NCBI GenBank assembly: GCA_022828145.1
Contig: JAJEJA010000024.1
Coordinates: forward strand, 62,001-126,000
DNA: 64,000 bases
From: Candidatus Poribacteria bacterium
GTDB lineage: Bacteria; Poribacteria; WGA-4E; WGA-3G
Direction of reading: 5' to 3'
Below are positions 7,585-16,889 of this stretch, piece after piece. Numbering within the stretch: position 1 is the first letter of the stretch; every line of letters begins with the position of its first letter. Below the pieces are notes generated by a model. It saw nothing but the letters and a program-made list of their open reading frames with translations, ran no database searches and was not told the DNA's origin. Position numbers and translations under genes: made by a program.

Positions 7585-10500
7585 TTATTCAGATTTCAGT
7601 GATGTTAACAAAGGTAATCTTAGCGAAAAGAAGACTGCTATTGCATTAGCAATTATACCAAAACCAAATATCAAAAACAATGTAATTGTCATTGAACTCC
7701 ATGGAAGAGAAGGACTGCTATCTTGAGAAAAAATTGCACCCAATAGACCGGCAACAACACCGATGAACATGCCAACGAACAGTAGAAAACTGCTTTCAAG
7801 GAATAACATCCGAGAGAGAAGTTCTCGTTTAAAACCGATCGCACGTAACGTGGCTAATTCACCTCTACGTTCCATGATGTTTCTGACAAGTACTAACGCT
7901 AATCCAAATGTACCTAACAGTACACCTAATCCTCCAAGACTTTGAAATGTAGAGATGTATGTATTCTGAACAGACCGAAAATTTGCCAACCTTTGTGATG
8001 CAGAGGTAACATCAAATCCATAATCCTCCAGCGTTTTTTCCAGTATATCTGATGTCTGCTCTTGCAAAATAGCAGGTGTTTTGATGAGAAAAAACTGATA
8101 GCCATTCTGACTCGGAAAAGCGTTCTTAAAATCGGATTCTGAGATAATTAACTGACTCTGAAACAGACTGTTGCTTATTGTATTAATCCTTAGACGTATG
8201 TTATTGCCAGCTTCATCATGAATTACGAAGTCGTCCTTCGGGTTGTGGTGTAGTATCCAACGTAGTGAATTCTCATCACCTACTGCTGGGATGTATGTGT
8301 GATTATGTTCTAAATCTGCTAAGTTATTCCACTCCTCAACGGCAAGTATCGTATCCGGCGCGCCTAAAATCTGGGGTTTCTCCGGTTTGTATAGATTCAG
8401 ACAACTGACATCTTCCCCCGGCAGCACTCTAAAGGGATATATGACAGACTTTGACAATATTTCAGCATCTTCACCACTAAAACCGAGTTCAAATCGTCCG
8501 TCGGAAGAATTTAGGCTATGGTGTAAGGGTAATGCGGATTCTGCAATATATGTATAATCACTCACAGGTGCGGTGTCTTGTCTGTTCGCGCCAACTGCCA
8601 CAATTATACAGCAGGCTAAACTTATGGTTAGAACACACGTTTTGCTCCGGGAGGGTTGCCTTGCAGTATTCTTCAAAGCAAATCGAATTCTACTCAACTG
8701 AGATGAGAAACTTTGGTATTTTATCCACTTATCGAAATAATACCAACCGATTGAAAGTACTGTGAGTGTAATCAGAAAGAACACAGACACGGGTTGGTTC
8801 GCAAAATCATTGAATGCTTCTGTTAATGTGCTGGAAAATGGCAGGATGTTTAGCATAATTCCCATAAATGCACAGATACTATACACAAATACGTGCAACA
8901 TTAGATTCTTGGAGAAGTTCGCAAAACTATACTCTGCGACTTCAAGTTGATGCAATCGTATAAGAATGATGAGCAATGCACCTATGATCAGAATCATGAT
9001 TAGACTTGACCAATCGCCTGTTAATACCATACCTCTATCCAAAATACCGACAAGGATGCCGATTAGACCTAACAATACTAAAGCCAATTTCTTACCTATC
9101 AATTTCTTTTTGCTGAGCTTTGACGAAATTGTGGTATCACCAAAATCTGTTTTACCTGCAAGTAGTGATACTGTTGACATCTTACCCAATCTTCCTACAG
9201 TTCTATATATTGAGAACATGACCACTACAAAAGAGATGAATGCCCCTATAAGTAAACTCCAAATGCTGATATGAATCTGAAGGAAAGGTGTACCGATAGC
9301 TGGAAGCCACCATGTTTCCAAGCCATAGATCATTAATCGTGCGTACCCTATAGCAAGGAGACATCCTAAGATACTTCCAATGCATGTAATAATTACGCCT
9401 TCATATAGGAATCTCTTGCGAATATGAGCAACTGGGTATCCAACTGCTTGAAAAATACCTATCTCTCGCGATCTCTGTTCTACTCCCAATCGGAAAACCA
9501 TACCAACCAACAACGCAACTGCAATAATGATAAACCCGCTCATACTGCTAAACAGCATCCCGAAGTCTGATGAACCTTTAGATGATTTTAGACCTTCTGA
9601 ACGGAGTGCTATAGACTGAAAACCGATCTGTTCAGGATGAATAGTCTTCAAAAACTCAGATACAAAGAGCTCTTTTGTAGCCTTAATATCTTTTCCGGAA
9701 GCGGTTTCCATTCTTATTGTTGTTAGATCACCGAATCTATTCCGCCACAGTTTCTTGCCTAATTCTAAAGGAATAAATGCTTTAGGTGTAGATTTATAAT
9801 CATCCCAATAGACTTCATCTTTTGGACGAATGAGACCATTATCAAATGGGAAAGGCGGATCCCAATCATAAATGTCGTTGGAGGCACTGACACCGGGGAA
9901 TTCTGGAATTATATCGGTATCAGCTGCGATGCTCTCAATCGGTACTATGCCTTTCAAGAGAAAATGTGTTGTTTCTGTAATGTATGCATCGTTAGAATCT
10001 ATGCTGAAGTACTTGACTGCTATTCTATCCCCCACTCTTGCGCCAAGATCATCCGCTGCCCAATCATTAAGGTATATTTCATGAACCTCAATTGGTTCTT
10101 TTAATTCGGATAATCTCTTTTTTATGTCCGCATAAGTGCGTTTAACAGTATCATGTCTCTCTTTAAATTCATAAGTATGTCCATATTCTTTAAATCTGTT
10201 ATTCAGTTTATCTAACTCTTCGCTTAGATTGTCTGTATCTATTGATACTTTCTCTACCTTTTTTTCCTTTTCCTTTACAATTCTGAGTTGTTCCAGAAGT
10301 TCTTTCTCCTGATATGTATTCTGATCTATCTCGGTCGTATTAGAACTGAATAACGCCTCAAATAGGCCTTCCTCAACCGGTAATGCCAAGATTGTTGAAT
10401 AGGGAATTGATTTTGATATAACTGATTGTTCATCAGAAGTTTTTTCTGCAACAATGCTATTGGCAAGATATGTGAGTGTTGGCAAGACAGGTATGTTGTT

Positions 10501-11328
10501 CTCTGATGCAACTGTAAGGGCTGCTTCTGATAGAACAGGTTTAATTAAGAAGTTATCACTTTGTAGGTCAAAATAATCGTCATGTTCGGACAGATATATA
10601 CCGAGTTCATCAAGTGTAAGTTTTAGGTCATTGTGTGTTATTGGATTCTCATCTGATGTAAAAAGCGCATTTACACCGTCTGACTGCATGAGTGCTTCTT
10701 GCAGTTCTGGTAGTGCAATATATACATTCATTGGAAGGCTCTGGCTTGCATGCAGGTTAAATCTACCCGCATTCTCAGTGGTGATAATGTCACGTATTAC
10801 CAACCGCAGACGTTTGATGGATTCTGCTGCATCGCGGTTTCCGAGCAGAAATTCGGGGTGAATTTCATAAGACTGCGGTAAACTAACAAGTATAGAATCT
10901 CCAATGTTTGCATTAAGCTCATTTTGAAGTGAAGCATTTATGACGACATGAGGAAAAGGACTCTGTACCTGATTATCCAATGTTGGAATTACGTCATCTT
11001 CCCAGAAACCGAAAAAGTCATCTGTCACACCGTAAATGTTAACCTTAGATGCGCGACTATCTGAACCAACCACAGAGAAAGAACCGTTGAGGATTATGGC
11101 TGGAACGATGTTCTGATGGTCAACTATTTCTGGACTAAAAAAGTGTTCGGCAATGAGTGCTTGTTGAATAGAGCCGAGTCGTTCTAAGGTAATATTTCGC
11201 AGACTGCCACGCATTGAGTCGCCAACAATCAATGCACCAGCAAGCACCCCGGTAGCAACAGCAGTACACAAGGCAACTGTCAAATGTATTTGCCAATAGT
11301 ATCTGAATGTAATCCAAAGAGTCCGCAT
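7585..11328 (-). CDS. FtsX/MacB-type ABC transporter permease, large, with coiled-coil insertion
   Basis: About 1247 residues, twice the usual FtsX/LolE size. It has one N-terminal helix, a large periplasmic MacB-PCD-like domain, an FtsX unit (GMVFRLGVEQRSREIGIFQAVGYP, three helices), further central helices, a second periplasmic domain and a C-terminal FtsX unit (RNIMERRGELATLRAIGFKRELL, three helices). That is the duplicated layout of LolC/E-like or YbbP-like permeases. About residues 340-410 form a highly charged coiled coil inserted in the first periplasmic domain. The ATG at 11328 has GGA seven bases upstream; an in-frame TTG at 11349 is possible. The ATPase is encoded just upstream. The cargo is unknown, with lipoprotein or lipid likely. 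Confidence 0.88.
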   Translation of the reverse strand: MRTLWITFRYYWQIHLTVALCTAVATGVLAGALIVGDSMRGSLRNITLERLGSIQQALIAEHFFSPEIVDHQNIVPAIILNGSFSVVGSDSRASKVNIYGVTDDFFGFWEDDVIPTLDNQVQSPFPHVVINASLQNELNANIGDSILVSLPQSYEIHPEFLLGNRDAAESIKRLRLVIRDIITTENAGRFNLHASQSLPMNVYIALPELQEALMQSDGVNALFTSDENPITHNDLKLTLDELGIYLSEHDDYFDLQSDNFLIKPVLSEAALTVASENNIPVLPTLTYLANSIVAEKTSDEQSVISKSIPYSTILALPVEEGLFEALFSSNTTEIDQNTYQEKELLEQLRIVKEKEKKVEKVSIDTDNLSEELDKLNNRFKEYGHTYEFKERHDTVKRTYADIKKRLSELKEPIEVHEIYLNDWAADDLGARVGDRIAVKYFSIDSNDAYITETTHFLLKGIVPIESIAADTDIIPEFPGVSASNDIYDWDPPFPFDNGLIRPKDEVYWDDYKSTPKAFIPLELGKKLWRNRFGDLTTIRMETASGKDIKATKELFVSEFLKTIHPEQIGFQSIALRSEGLKSSKGSSDFGMLFSSMSGFIIIAVALLVGMVFRLGVEQRSREIGIFQAVGYPVAHIRKRFLYEGVIITCIGSILGCLLAIGYARLMIYGLETWWLPAIGTPFLQIHISIWSLLIGAFISFVVVMFSIYRTVGRLGKMSTVSLLAGKTDFGDTTISSKLSKKKLIGKKLALVLLGLIGILVGILDRGMVLTGDWSSLIMILIIGALLIILIRLHQLEVAEYSFANFSKNLMLHVFVYSICAFMGIMLNILPFSSTLTEAFNDFANQPVSVFFLITLTVLSIGWYYFDKWIKYQSFSSQLSRIRFALKNTARQPSRSKTCVLTISLACCIIVAVGANRQDTAPVSDYTYIAESALPLHHSLNSSDGRFELGFSGEDAEILSKSVIYPFRVLPGEDVSCLNLYKPEKPQILGAPDTILAVEEWNNLADLEHNHTYIPAVGDENSLRWILHHNPKDDFVIHDEAGNNIRLRINTISNSLFQSQLIISESDFKNAFPSQNGYQFFLIKTPAILQEQTSDILEKTLEDYGFDVTSASQRLANFRSVQNTYISTFQSLGGLGVLLGTFGLALVLVRNIMERRGELATLRAIGFKRELLSRMLFLESSFLLFVGMFIGVVAGLLGAIFSQDSSPSLPWSSMTITLFLIFGFGIIANAIAVFFSLRLPLLTSLKSE

Positions 11329-11361
11329 AGTTTTTCCAATCAGGAACAAGACAAGTACCGC

Positions 11362-12060
11362 TTATGGTTTGTCAGTGGTGATTTCTGAACAGACACCGTC
11401 CCGTAAATCCAGACGATTCTCAAACCGTGAAGCTAACTCAAGATTGTGTGTCACTACGATTAAAATATTCTTCAGCATGTAATGGAGTTCAAAAAGTAGA
11501 TCCACGGTAGCAGCTGCAGTGTTCGTATCAAGATTTCCTGTCGGTTCATCACAGAGTAGAATACTCGGTCGGTTTATAAGCGCACGCGCAATAGCAACCC
11601 TTTGACGTTCTCCACCAGAAAGTTCGGCAGGACGGTGCAATATGCGATCAATTAAACCAACACGTAGAATCAGTCTTTTTGCTTCTTCTGATGTATCCGG
11701 ATTGATATTATTGAATGCAAGAGTAGGAATGAGAACATTTTCCAAAACAGAATACTGTGGTAAAAGGTGGTGATCTTGGAAAACGAAACCGATGACATCG
11801 TTACGGAATTGTGCTAAGTCAGGTTCAGATAGCGAAAATGGGTCCGTTCCATTAATTTCTACACTACCAGACGTCGGTTCTTCTAACGTACCTATAACAT
11901 GAAGTAGTGTACTCTTACCAGAACCAGAAGGTCCTGTAATGGCAACTGATGCACCCTTCTCAAATCCAAAAGATACATCTCTTAGGACTTGTAGAGAACC
12001 GAAATCTTTGGACAAATTCGTTATATTAAGATGTTTGGGTATTTCTTCGGAGTCTTTCAT
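11362..12060 (-). CDS. LolD/MacB-type ABC transporter ATP-binding protein
   Basis: A complete ABC ATPase of about 232 residues: Walker A GPSGSGKST, Q-loop VFQDHHLLPQYSVLENV, signature LSGGERQRVAIARAL, Walker B ILLCDEPTGNLD and switch His in VVTHNLELA. LSGGE-QRVAIARAL and DEPTGNLD are typical of the LolD/FtsE/MacB group, matching the FtsX-type permease 33 bases downstream. The ATG at 12060 is taken as start; an in-frame TTG at 12084 would add 8 residues. It probably powers extraction or export of an envelope substrate. Confidence 0.93.
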   Translation of the reverse strand: MKDSEEIPKHLNITNLSKDFGSLQVLRDVSFGFEKGASVAITGPSGSGKSTLLHVIGTLEEPTSGSVEINGTDPFSLSEPDLAQFRNDVIGFVFQDHHLLPQYSVLENVLIPTLAFNNINPDTSEEAKRLILRVGLIDRILHRPAELSGGERQRVAIARALINRPSILLCDEPTGNLDTNTAAATVDLLFELHYMLKNILIVVTHNLELASRFENRLDLRDGVCSEITTDKP

Positions 12061-12110
12061 ATTTTCGTGCAGCTCATCTACCAAGGCCCAGCAACTCCCG
12101 TCTATCTTCT

Positions 12111-12521
12111 TTAAATTGATATTTTTGCTGCAAGAAAATCGGGTATGGGAATTGCTTGAAGTTTCTCACCTGGATTTGCTATACAACAGACGGTTGTCAA
12201 CTCTCCACGCGCAACATCAACGCCGTCAAGCGTAAAATGAAATTGATATGTTAACGATTTTGCTCCTTTATTTGACACCCAAAGTCTAATGTCTACCTCA
12301 TCCTCAAACCTGAGTGGATGCAAATACTCACACGATGCAGTGACGCGGGGCCAACCGATTTTATTACCTTCCCACTCTGTCACAACACTGGTACCTAAAC
12401 TACGCAGAAACTCATGCTCAGCAGTCTCCATAAAAACAAAGAACTTTGTAAAGTGCACAATACCTGCCATATCGGTATCGGCAAACTCTATTTTCCTTTT
12501 GGTTTTGAACTCAGTACGCAT
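12111..12521 (-). CDS. YbgC-like hotdog acyl-CoA thioesterase
   Basis: 136 residues from the ATG at 12521. It has the 4-hydroxybenzoyl-CoA thioesterase signature FADTDMAGIVHFTKFFVFME with the catalytic Asp, a long central helix, and a beta-rich tail (VSNKGAKSLTYQFHFTLDG). It hydrolyses acyl-CoA thioesters of unknown chain length. Poribacterial and planctomycetal homologues are often annotated simply as thioesterase family. A GTG start 30 bases upstream would lie inside a tandem repeat, so the ATG is preferred. Confidence 0.88.
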   Translation of the reverse strand: MRTEFKTKRKIEFADTDMAGIVHFTKFFVFMETAEHEFLRSLGTSVVTEWEGNKIGWPRVTASCEYLHPLRFEDEVDIRLWVSNKGAKSLTYQFHFTLDGVDVARGELTTVCCIANPGEKLQAIPIPDFLAAKISI

Positions 12522-12525
12522 TTTT

Positions 12526-12637
12526 GACCAAGATTTACAGGATTGGACCAAGATTTACAGGATTATTGGGATAAGAAACGGCACCATTTAAGGGATCTCT
12601 AATCCTGTAAGTCGTGCAAATCTGAAAATCCTGGTCA
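12526..12637. repeat. Tandem and inverted copies of a GACCAAGATTTACAGGATT repeat
   Basis: The unit GACCAAGATTTACAGGATT occurs twice in direct orientation (12526-12544 and 12546-12564). A diverged inverted copy follows at 12601-12637 (AATCCTGTAAGTCGTGCAAA... ending CCTGGTC). The region separates the thioesterase start from the end of the upstream NTF2-like gene. The inverted arrangement could fold into one long hairpin. Confidence 0.75.
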
Positions 12638-14065
12638 GTTCTTGGGATACATCGGTACTTCCTTATACCGACTCCAAGTTTCTGAGTATATCCTCCAATA
12701 CCCATCTGCAGGATCTATCATCAAGTTTAGCTTTTTTGTGCCAATATCTGAATAGGCAGGACGACTTCCTGAAGCAGGCATACCTTTGAATTCTTGCAAG
12801 AATGTCACATCGGCAACAGCTCTATCACCATTTATTATGAGATTAGATATTTTTACCTGAATTCCTGAATACCCCAGATTTAACCGCTTCATCTTCTGTC
12901 TTAACTGATTTTTTGTTAGAAAAGTAGATGTTTCTCTATCTCCTCTAACAGTTACCCTTGTAATTAATGCCTTTTCTGCATAAAGAGACATATATGTATC
13001 AAGGTCTTTGTCTTCCCATGCTTTCTGCCATTTTCCCAGAATTTGACTAACCTTGAGTTGTGTATCCAATGGTGCATTACCATTAAAGATTCCACCTACA
13101 GATTCTTCTGTTATAGGTTCATCAACTAATGGGTCATTCTGTGATATAGATGGATCGGTAATATAATCATCACCCATCTCGTCATTGATTATTTTCCATT
13201 GCCTAATGAAGAAACCTTTCTTTTCAATCGTTAACTGACGAGAATGCGTCTCAATGAAGGTACCACTGCTATATACAGACACATTGATACTGTCTACGAG
13301 GTGTTTCGTTTTAGAATAGGCAATCGCTTTATACTTAGCTTGGGATAGGTCAACTTCCAATTCTTGGGAAATATGACCGATGGCTAATGTATAGTTTTTT
13401 CTCTGTTTCTTTCGTGCAGATTTGTCCCAAAGAGAGGTATACTTCTTCTGATTCTGTGTTTCCAAAGCCTTTTTCCATTCTAAGACTAATGGTGCGACAG
13501 GACTATCTATACTTTGCGGTGAAGTGTCTACAGCGTCAGAGTCGAACTCAGGTATATGTGTGGCAATCTCTTCAGAATCTACCTCATCTCGGACAAGTTT
13601 CCATCGTCTTTGAATGATCCCGGTTCTTGCGATAGTCAACGTTCTGGATTGCAGCAGGGGTTCACCCGGGGCATGGATCCATATCGGAATTTCTTCTATC
13701 CTTAGATAATCTTTACTTTGTGGGTCTTTACGGGTTCTGTTTTCAGCATCTCGGATATCTACATCAATGTCCAGTTGTTCCTTAAGTAACTGAGCGGTAT
13801 GCTGGTAACCTGCGTTGATTTTATTTCGTGCATTCGTACCCCATAGATCATCATATTTTTCAATCTCACCGGATTCCAGGGCACTTTTCCACTTAACCAA
13901 AAACGCTAATGCTGATTCATTAGACCGAGTGAGAAGAAGTCCACAGAACACCAAAATGAAAACTACGCAGGCAATCGCTCCCCATTTTATATAATCTCGG
14001 TAATTAAAGTTTGACAGTGCCCGCTGGCTGTTTTGGTTTGATTGAAATGAATTCTCGGCATTCAT
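12635..14065 (-). CDS. Membrane-anchored protein with three NTF2-like domains
   Basis: 476 residues. A single N-terminal membrane helix (about 31-49) is followed by three NTF2/SnoaL-like units starting near residues 58, 195 and 340, recognisable by repeats of LxxWKxALExxxxxKYxxLW and W-K-L-V/I-x-D/N-E. The third is closest to the C-terminal domain of the upstream lipoprotein (shared WQKAWEDKDLDTYMSLYA / WEKTWKSKNMDAHIAFYA and a final YRETW-type strand). Its start has AAGGAG seven bases upstream, and the gene begins 11 bases after the upstream stop. Such domains occur beside L,D-transpeptidases elsewhere, but no enzyme activity can be read here. Confidence 0.8.
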   Translation of the reverse strand: MNAENSFQSNQNSQRALSNFNYRDYIKWGAIACVVFILVFCGLLLTRSNESALAFLVKWKSALESGEIEKYDDLWGTNARNKINAGYQHTAQLLKEQLDIDVDIRDAENRTRKDPQSKDYLRIEEIPIWIHAPGEPLLQSRTLTIARTGIIQRRWKLVRDEVDSEEIATHIPEFDSDAVDTSPQSIDSPVAPLVLEWKKALETQNQKKYTSLWDKSARKKQRKNYTLAIGHISQELEVDLSQAKYKAIAYSKTKHLVDSINVSVYSSGTFIETHSRQLTIEKKGFFIRQWKIINDEMGDDYITDPSISQNDPLVDEPITEESVGGIFNGNAPLDTQLKVSQILGKWQKAWEDKDLDTYMSLYAEKALITRVTVRGDRETSTFLTKNQLRQKMKRLNLGYSGIQVKISNLIINGDRAVADVTFLQEFKGMPASGSRPAYSDIGTKKLNLMIDPADGYWRIYSETWSRYKEVPMYPKN

Positions 14066-14076
14066 AAACTCACTCC

Positions 14077-15420
14077 TTATAATTTAGGTATATTCTCATA
14101 AACTTGCCAGGTTTCACGATAAATCTTCCATTTACCTGCTACCTGATGTGTCCAGACTTCGCGAATCCACAATTCATACAATGCAGTATCATCTTCATTT
14201 TCCGCCGGTGATATTAATCTACTAAATCTGTATGTACCTATGACACTTTCCTGTTCTACTTCAGATAACGCATCAGATTTTGTCCACGCAAGTTTGTTCA
14301 TCTCTCGTAGCTTTGCTTCAAATTGTGTCCTGTTGAGAGTTGTTGCATTCTCCTTACTCTCTCGTACTACGATATGTTTAGTCGTTACATCGGGTGCATA
14401 AAAGGCAATATGTGCATCCATGTTCTTACTTTTCCAAGTCTTTTCCCAGTTATTTAATGCAGCTTTACCCGCATTTATTTGTGCAGTAGATAGAGAAGTT
14501 CTGCCTGTACGGGGGGTTTTAGCACTGGGGAGTTGCGTCGCAAATGTTCTTGCTTTTTCTGCCTGTCTTCTGACAAACTCCTGATGTTCAACAGCGATAT
14601 TCTGCTTATTGGATTCAGTGAGTTTTTGCGTGAATATTTTTGCTTGTTCACGCATCTGCTTTTTAACTGCCTCAGTTTCAGCAACCGCAGCCCGTTTCAA
14701 ACGGCTCTCAGTTTTCGCTATAGTTTCCGCTGCATCAACCTTAAGTGATAACTTCTCTAATTCTACGCCATAGTTCTTCACATTAGATTCTGACTGCGTA
14801 AGTCTTTCTTGAAAGGAATCTATAGAAGCATTGAGTTCTGCAACTTTTTCGTTATGTGTTTTCTGTTCGTCAATTAAATCCTGTTTATCTGACTCAAGGT
14901 TGCTAATTGTCGCTTTAAGTCCAGACTCAGAATCCTGTAGTAACTCGATATCGTTTTCTAAACTGCCAATTTTTGTATCCTTTGCCATTAATTGCTCTTT
15001 CAACTCGCCAATTTGGGCATCTTTTGTTAGGATATTAGCATTTGCTTCTACATCCTTCGTGTTCTGAATAGCAATTCTTGAAGCGAGTTTAGCATAAGTG
15101 ATAGCATTGTTGGCATACTTAATGGCATCAACACCCATCTTATTTCTTTTCGCATCTTTTGCCTTTTCAAGCTCCGTTTCAGCTTGCTCATAAGTTTCAA
15201 AAGCAAGGGACTGTGCGTTGACTTCTCGGGCAGAACTTAATGCAGCTTCCGCTTGCGATAGAAGAGGGTCAATGTCCTGTAAATTGATCGCACCTAATTT
15301 ACCACCGCAGGAAACTATCAATAAGAGTGGACAAAGCAAACAGAATGTCTGTATAACGTTACCCGCTTGGTGTTTTATTAACTTCCTATAGTTCTGTAAT
15401 GTCGTCATTTTCTTTTTCAT
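14077..15420 (-). CDS. Coiled-coil lipoprotein with C-terminal NTF2-like domain
   Basis: 447 residues. The N-terminus is long and basic, then a lipoprotein signal with lipobox LIVSC (Cys38). Residues about 50-120 form a helical hairpin like DUF4398 (SQAEAALSSAREVNAQSLA). A long coiled coil (about 125-290) and an NTF2-like domain (about 320-445) follow. This geometry, a lipid anchor plus a rod plus a globular head, suggests spanning of the periplasm. AAAGGAG precedes the ATG. The downstream gene carries a paralogous NTF2-like domain 11 bases away, so the two probably form one complex. Confidence 0.82.
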   Translation of the reverse strand: MKKKMTTLQNYRKLIKHQAGNVIQTFCLLCPLLLIVSCGGKLGAINLQDIDPLLSQAEAALSSAREVNAQSLAFETYEQAETELEKAKDAKRNKMGVDAIKYANNAITYAKLASRIAIQNTKDVEANANILTKDAQIGELKEQLMAKDTKIGSLENDIELLQDSESGLKATISNLESDKQDLIDEQKTHNEKVAELNASIDSFQERLTQSESNVKNYGVELEKLSLKVDAAETIAKTESRLKRAAVAETEAVKKQMREQAKIFTQKLTESNKQNIAVEHQEFVRRQAEKARTFATQLPSAKTPRTGRTSLSTAQINAGKAALNNWEKTWKSKNMDAHIAFYAPDVTTKHIVVRESKENATTLNRTQFEAKLREMNKLAWTKSDALSEVEQESVIGTYRFSRLISPAENEDDTALYELWIREVWTHQVAGKWKIYRETWQVYENIPKL

Positions 15421-15458
15421 GTATTAACTCCTTTGTGTTTTTATTGTGTGTAACATCA

Positions 15459-15540
15459 ATAGTCGGGAATCGACCAAAAATATGTTAACTGGCCTCCTAC
15501 AGAACTGACTATTGGTAGGAGCGATCTCCGAATCGCGACC
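15459..15540. repeat. GTAG-headed palindrome pair, GAGCGATCTCCGAATCGC type
   Basis: GTAGGAGCGATCTCCGAATC at 15515 is a GTAG head plus a GCGAT/ATCGC hairpin. An inverted, partly decayed partner (GTCGGGAATCGAC...CCTCCTAC) lies at 15461-15500. The same family occurs at 47824-47886 and 59395-59465. It lies in the 144-base gap between disA and the coiled-coil lipoprotein gene. Confidence 0.8.
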
Positions 15541-15564
15541 CACATATATAGTCTGGACTGTCCA

Positions 15565-16671
15565 CTAATCCCAATCGAAAATGGGTGATGTTAAAACTTG
15601 TGGTTGTGTTGCTCCAGTTTTCATCTCAATAAGAGACTCTTTGATTGCTTTCGCTCGTACTGTTCCAACGCCTTCTACTTTTTTAAGCGTATTAACATCT
15701 GAGGTGATGATCGCATCTAAGGAATGGAAACGGTCAATAATGTTCTCTACTACGTTAATTGGGATCCGTGAAATCTGACTCAAGATTCTATATCCACGGG
15801 GTTCTAAAGTCTCTTCAGGTCCAATTGCGTCATGCGAATATCCAAGTGCTTCATAGATGTTCTTCACATCTGATAATTCTGACACACTCAAACCGAATAA
15901 ATCTTCATACACTTCTGCAAGGTCTCTCATTTCATCATTAAAATAATCTCTTATAATGAGTAAAGACCTTTGAATTTCAGTTGCTAACTCAGTAGGAATT
16001 AACTGTAATGACAATGCTTCATTCCCTAATTCTATTCTATATAGATTTAGATCGTGTTCTGTTCTTCTGAGACGTTCACAGACTTGTATTGCTGTCAAGA
16101 CGTCTGGCATTCTGACTGTCCCACTCAATTCCACCCAGTTTAATGTTGCTAATACGTGTTGCATAGTTTTTGCATACTGGGTTAGCGATAACATCGCTTG
16201 ATTAGCACCAGATATTAATATAGGACGATCACGAAAGAGATACTGTTGATAGGGTGTATATAAGGTCAGTGTATTCCTACGTCTTGAAACAGCAATGACA
16301 ATCTCACCCGTTTCTTTAGCGAACTTTTCTGCTGCACGATGCCGTAAACCGGTTTCATTAGAGGTAATTGATGGATTTACTTTGAGTGTGACGTTTGCAC
16401 GCACAATCCGTTTCATATCAGATGAAAGGATGATAGCACCATCCATTTTAGCCAATTCGGCAAGACGCGAAGGTAGGTAAGGACAATCTATTTGAAAACC
16501 ATCCTCAGTAAGATTCAGCACATCAGGCGAATCACCTACAACAATCAATCCACCTGTTTTTGCCTGAAGTATGTATCCAATACCATCACGCAGCGCGGTA
16601 CCGGGTGACAATAACTTCAATGTTGCAATAAGTTCTCTCTCTATAAAATTCTCTGTCGGTATGCTGAGCAC
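15565..16671 (-). CDS. disA: DisA diadenylate cyclase / DNA integrity scanning protein
   Basis: Makes the second messenger c-di-AMP from two ATP. The 368 residues comprise an N-terminal DAC domain with the DGA motif (77-79) and RHR motif (110-112), a helical linker, and a C-terminal helix-hairpin-helix DNA-binding region (LKKVEGVGTVRAKAIKESL, about 327-345) that in known DisA binds branched DNA. The order and length match the family. The GTG start at 16671 has GGAGG eight bases upstream. No phosphodiesterase (GdpP/PgpH) or c-di-AMP receptor gene is recognisable nearby. Confidence 0.95.
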   Translation of the reverse strand: MLSIPTENFIERELIATLKLLSPGTALRDGIGYILQAKTGGLIVVGDSPDVLNLTEDGFQIDCPYLPSRLAELAKMDGAIILSSDMKRIVRANVTLKVNPSITSNETGLRHRAAEKFAKETGEIVIAVSRRRNTLTLYTPYQQYLFRDRPILISGANQAMLSLTQYAKTMQHVLATLNWVELSGTVRMPDVLTAIQVCERLRRTEHDLNLYRIELGNEALSLQLIPTELATEIQRSLLIIRDYFNDEMRDLAEVYEDLFGLSVSELSDVKNIYEALGYSHDAIGPEETLEPRGYRILSQISRIPINVVENIIDRFHSLDAIITSDVNTLKKVEGVGTVRAKAIKESLIEMKTGATQPQVLTSPIFDWD

Positions 16672-16779
16672 TTCCTACACCTCCAACTATTTATAAGGTA
16701 ACACATAAAAATATAATCTGTCAAGGCAATCTTATGTAGAGGTATACACTTTCTCATCAACAGTCAAACAACTTTATTC

Positions 16780-16808
16780 TTGACTTCCTACCCAAAAATA
16801 TGTATCAT
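16780..16808 (+). promoter_or_regulatory. Sigma-70-type promoter for the cyclophilin gene
   Basis: TTGACT (16780-16785), a 17-base spacer and TATCAT (16803-16808) match the -35/-10 consensus at 10 of 12 positions. Initiation near 16815 would give a leader of about 75 bases containing the GTAG-type palindrome at 16856. Confidence 0.6.
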
Positions 16809-16855
16809 GAATGATATGAGATTGTGTAGTGACGCTTCATTGTTTGTTATATTAC

Positions 16856-16878
16856 GGCACACGGAGTGTGCCTAATAC
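16856..16878. repeat. GTAG-type palindrome, GGCACACGGCGTGTGCC family
   Basis: GGCACACGGAGTGTGCC plus TAATAC: the same hairpin family as the spacers between the lectin-like genes at 49395, 50178 and 50225. The stem lies in the 5' leader of the cyclophilin mRNA, 12 bases before its start codon. The GTG inside it should not be taken as the gene start. Confidence 0.75.
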
Positions 16879-16889
16879 TATTAAAAGAT

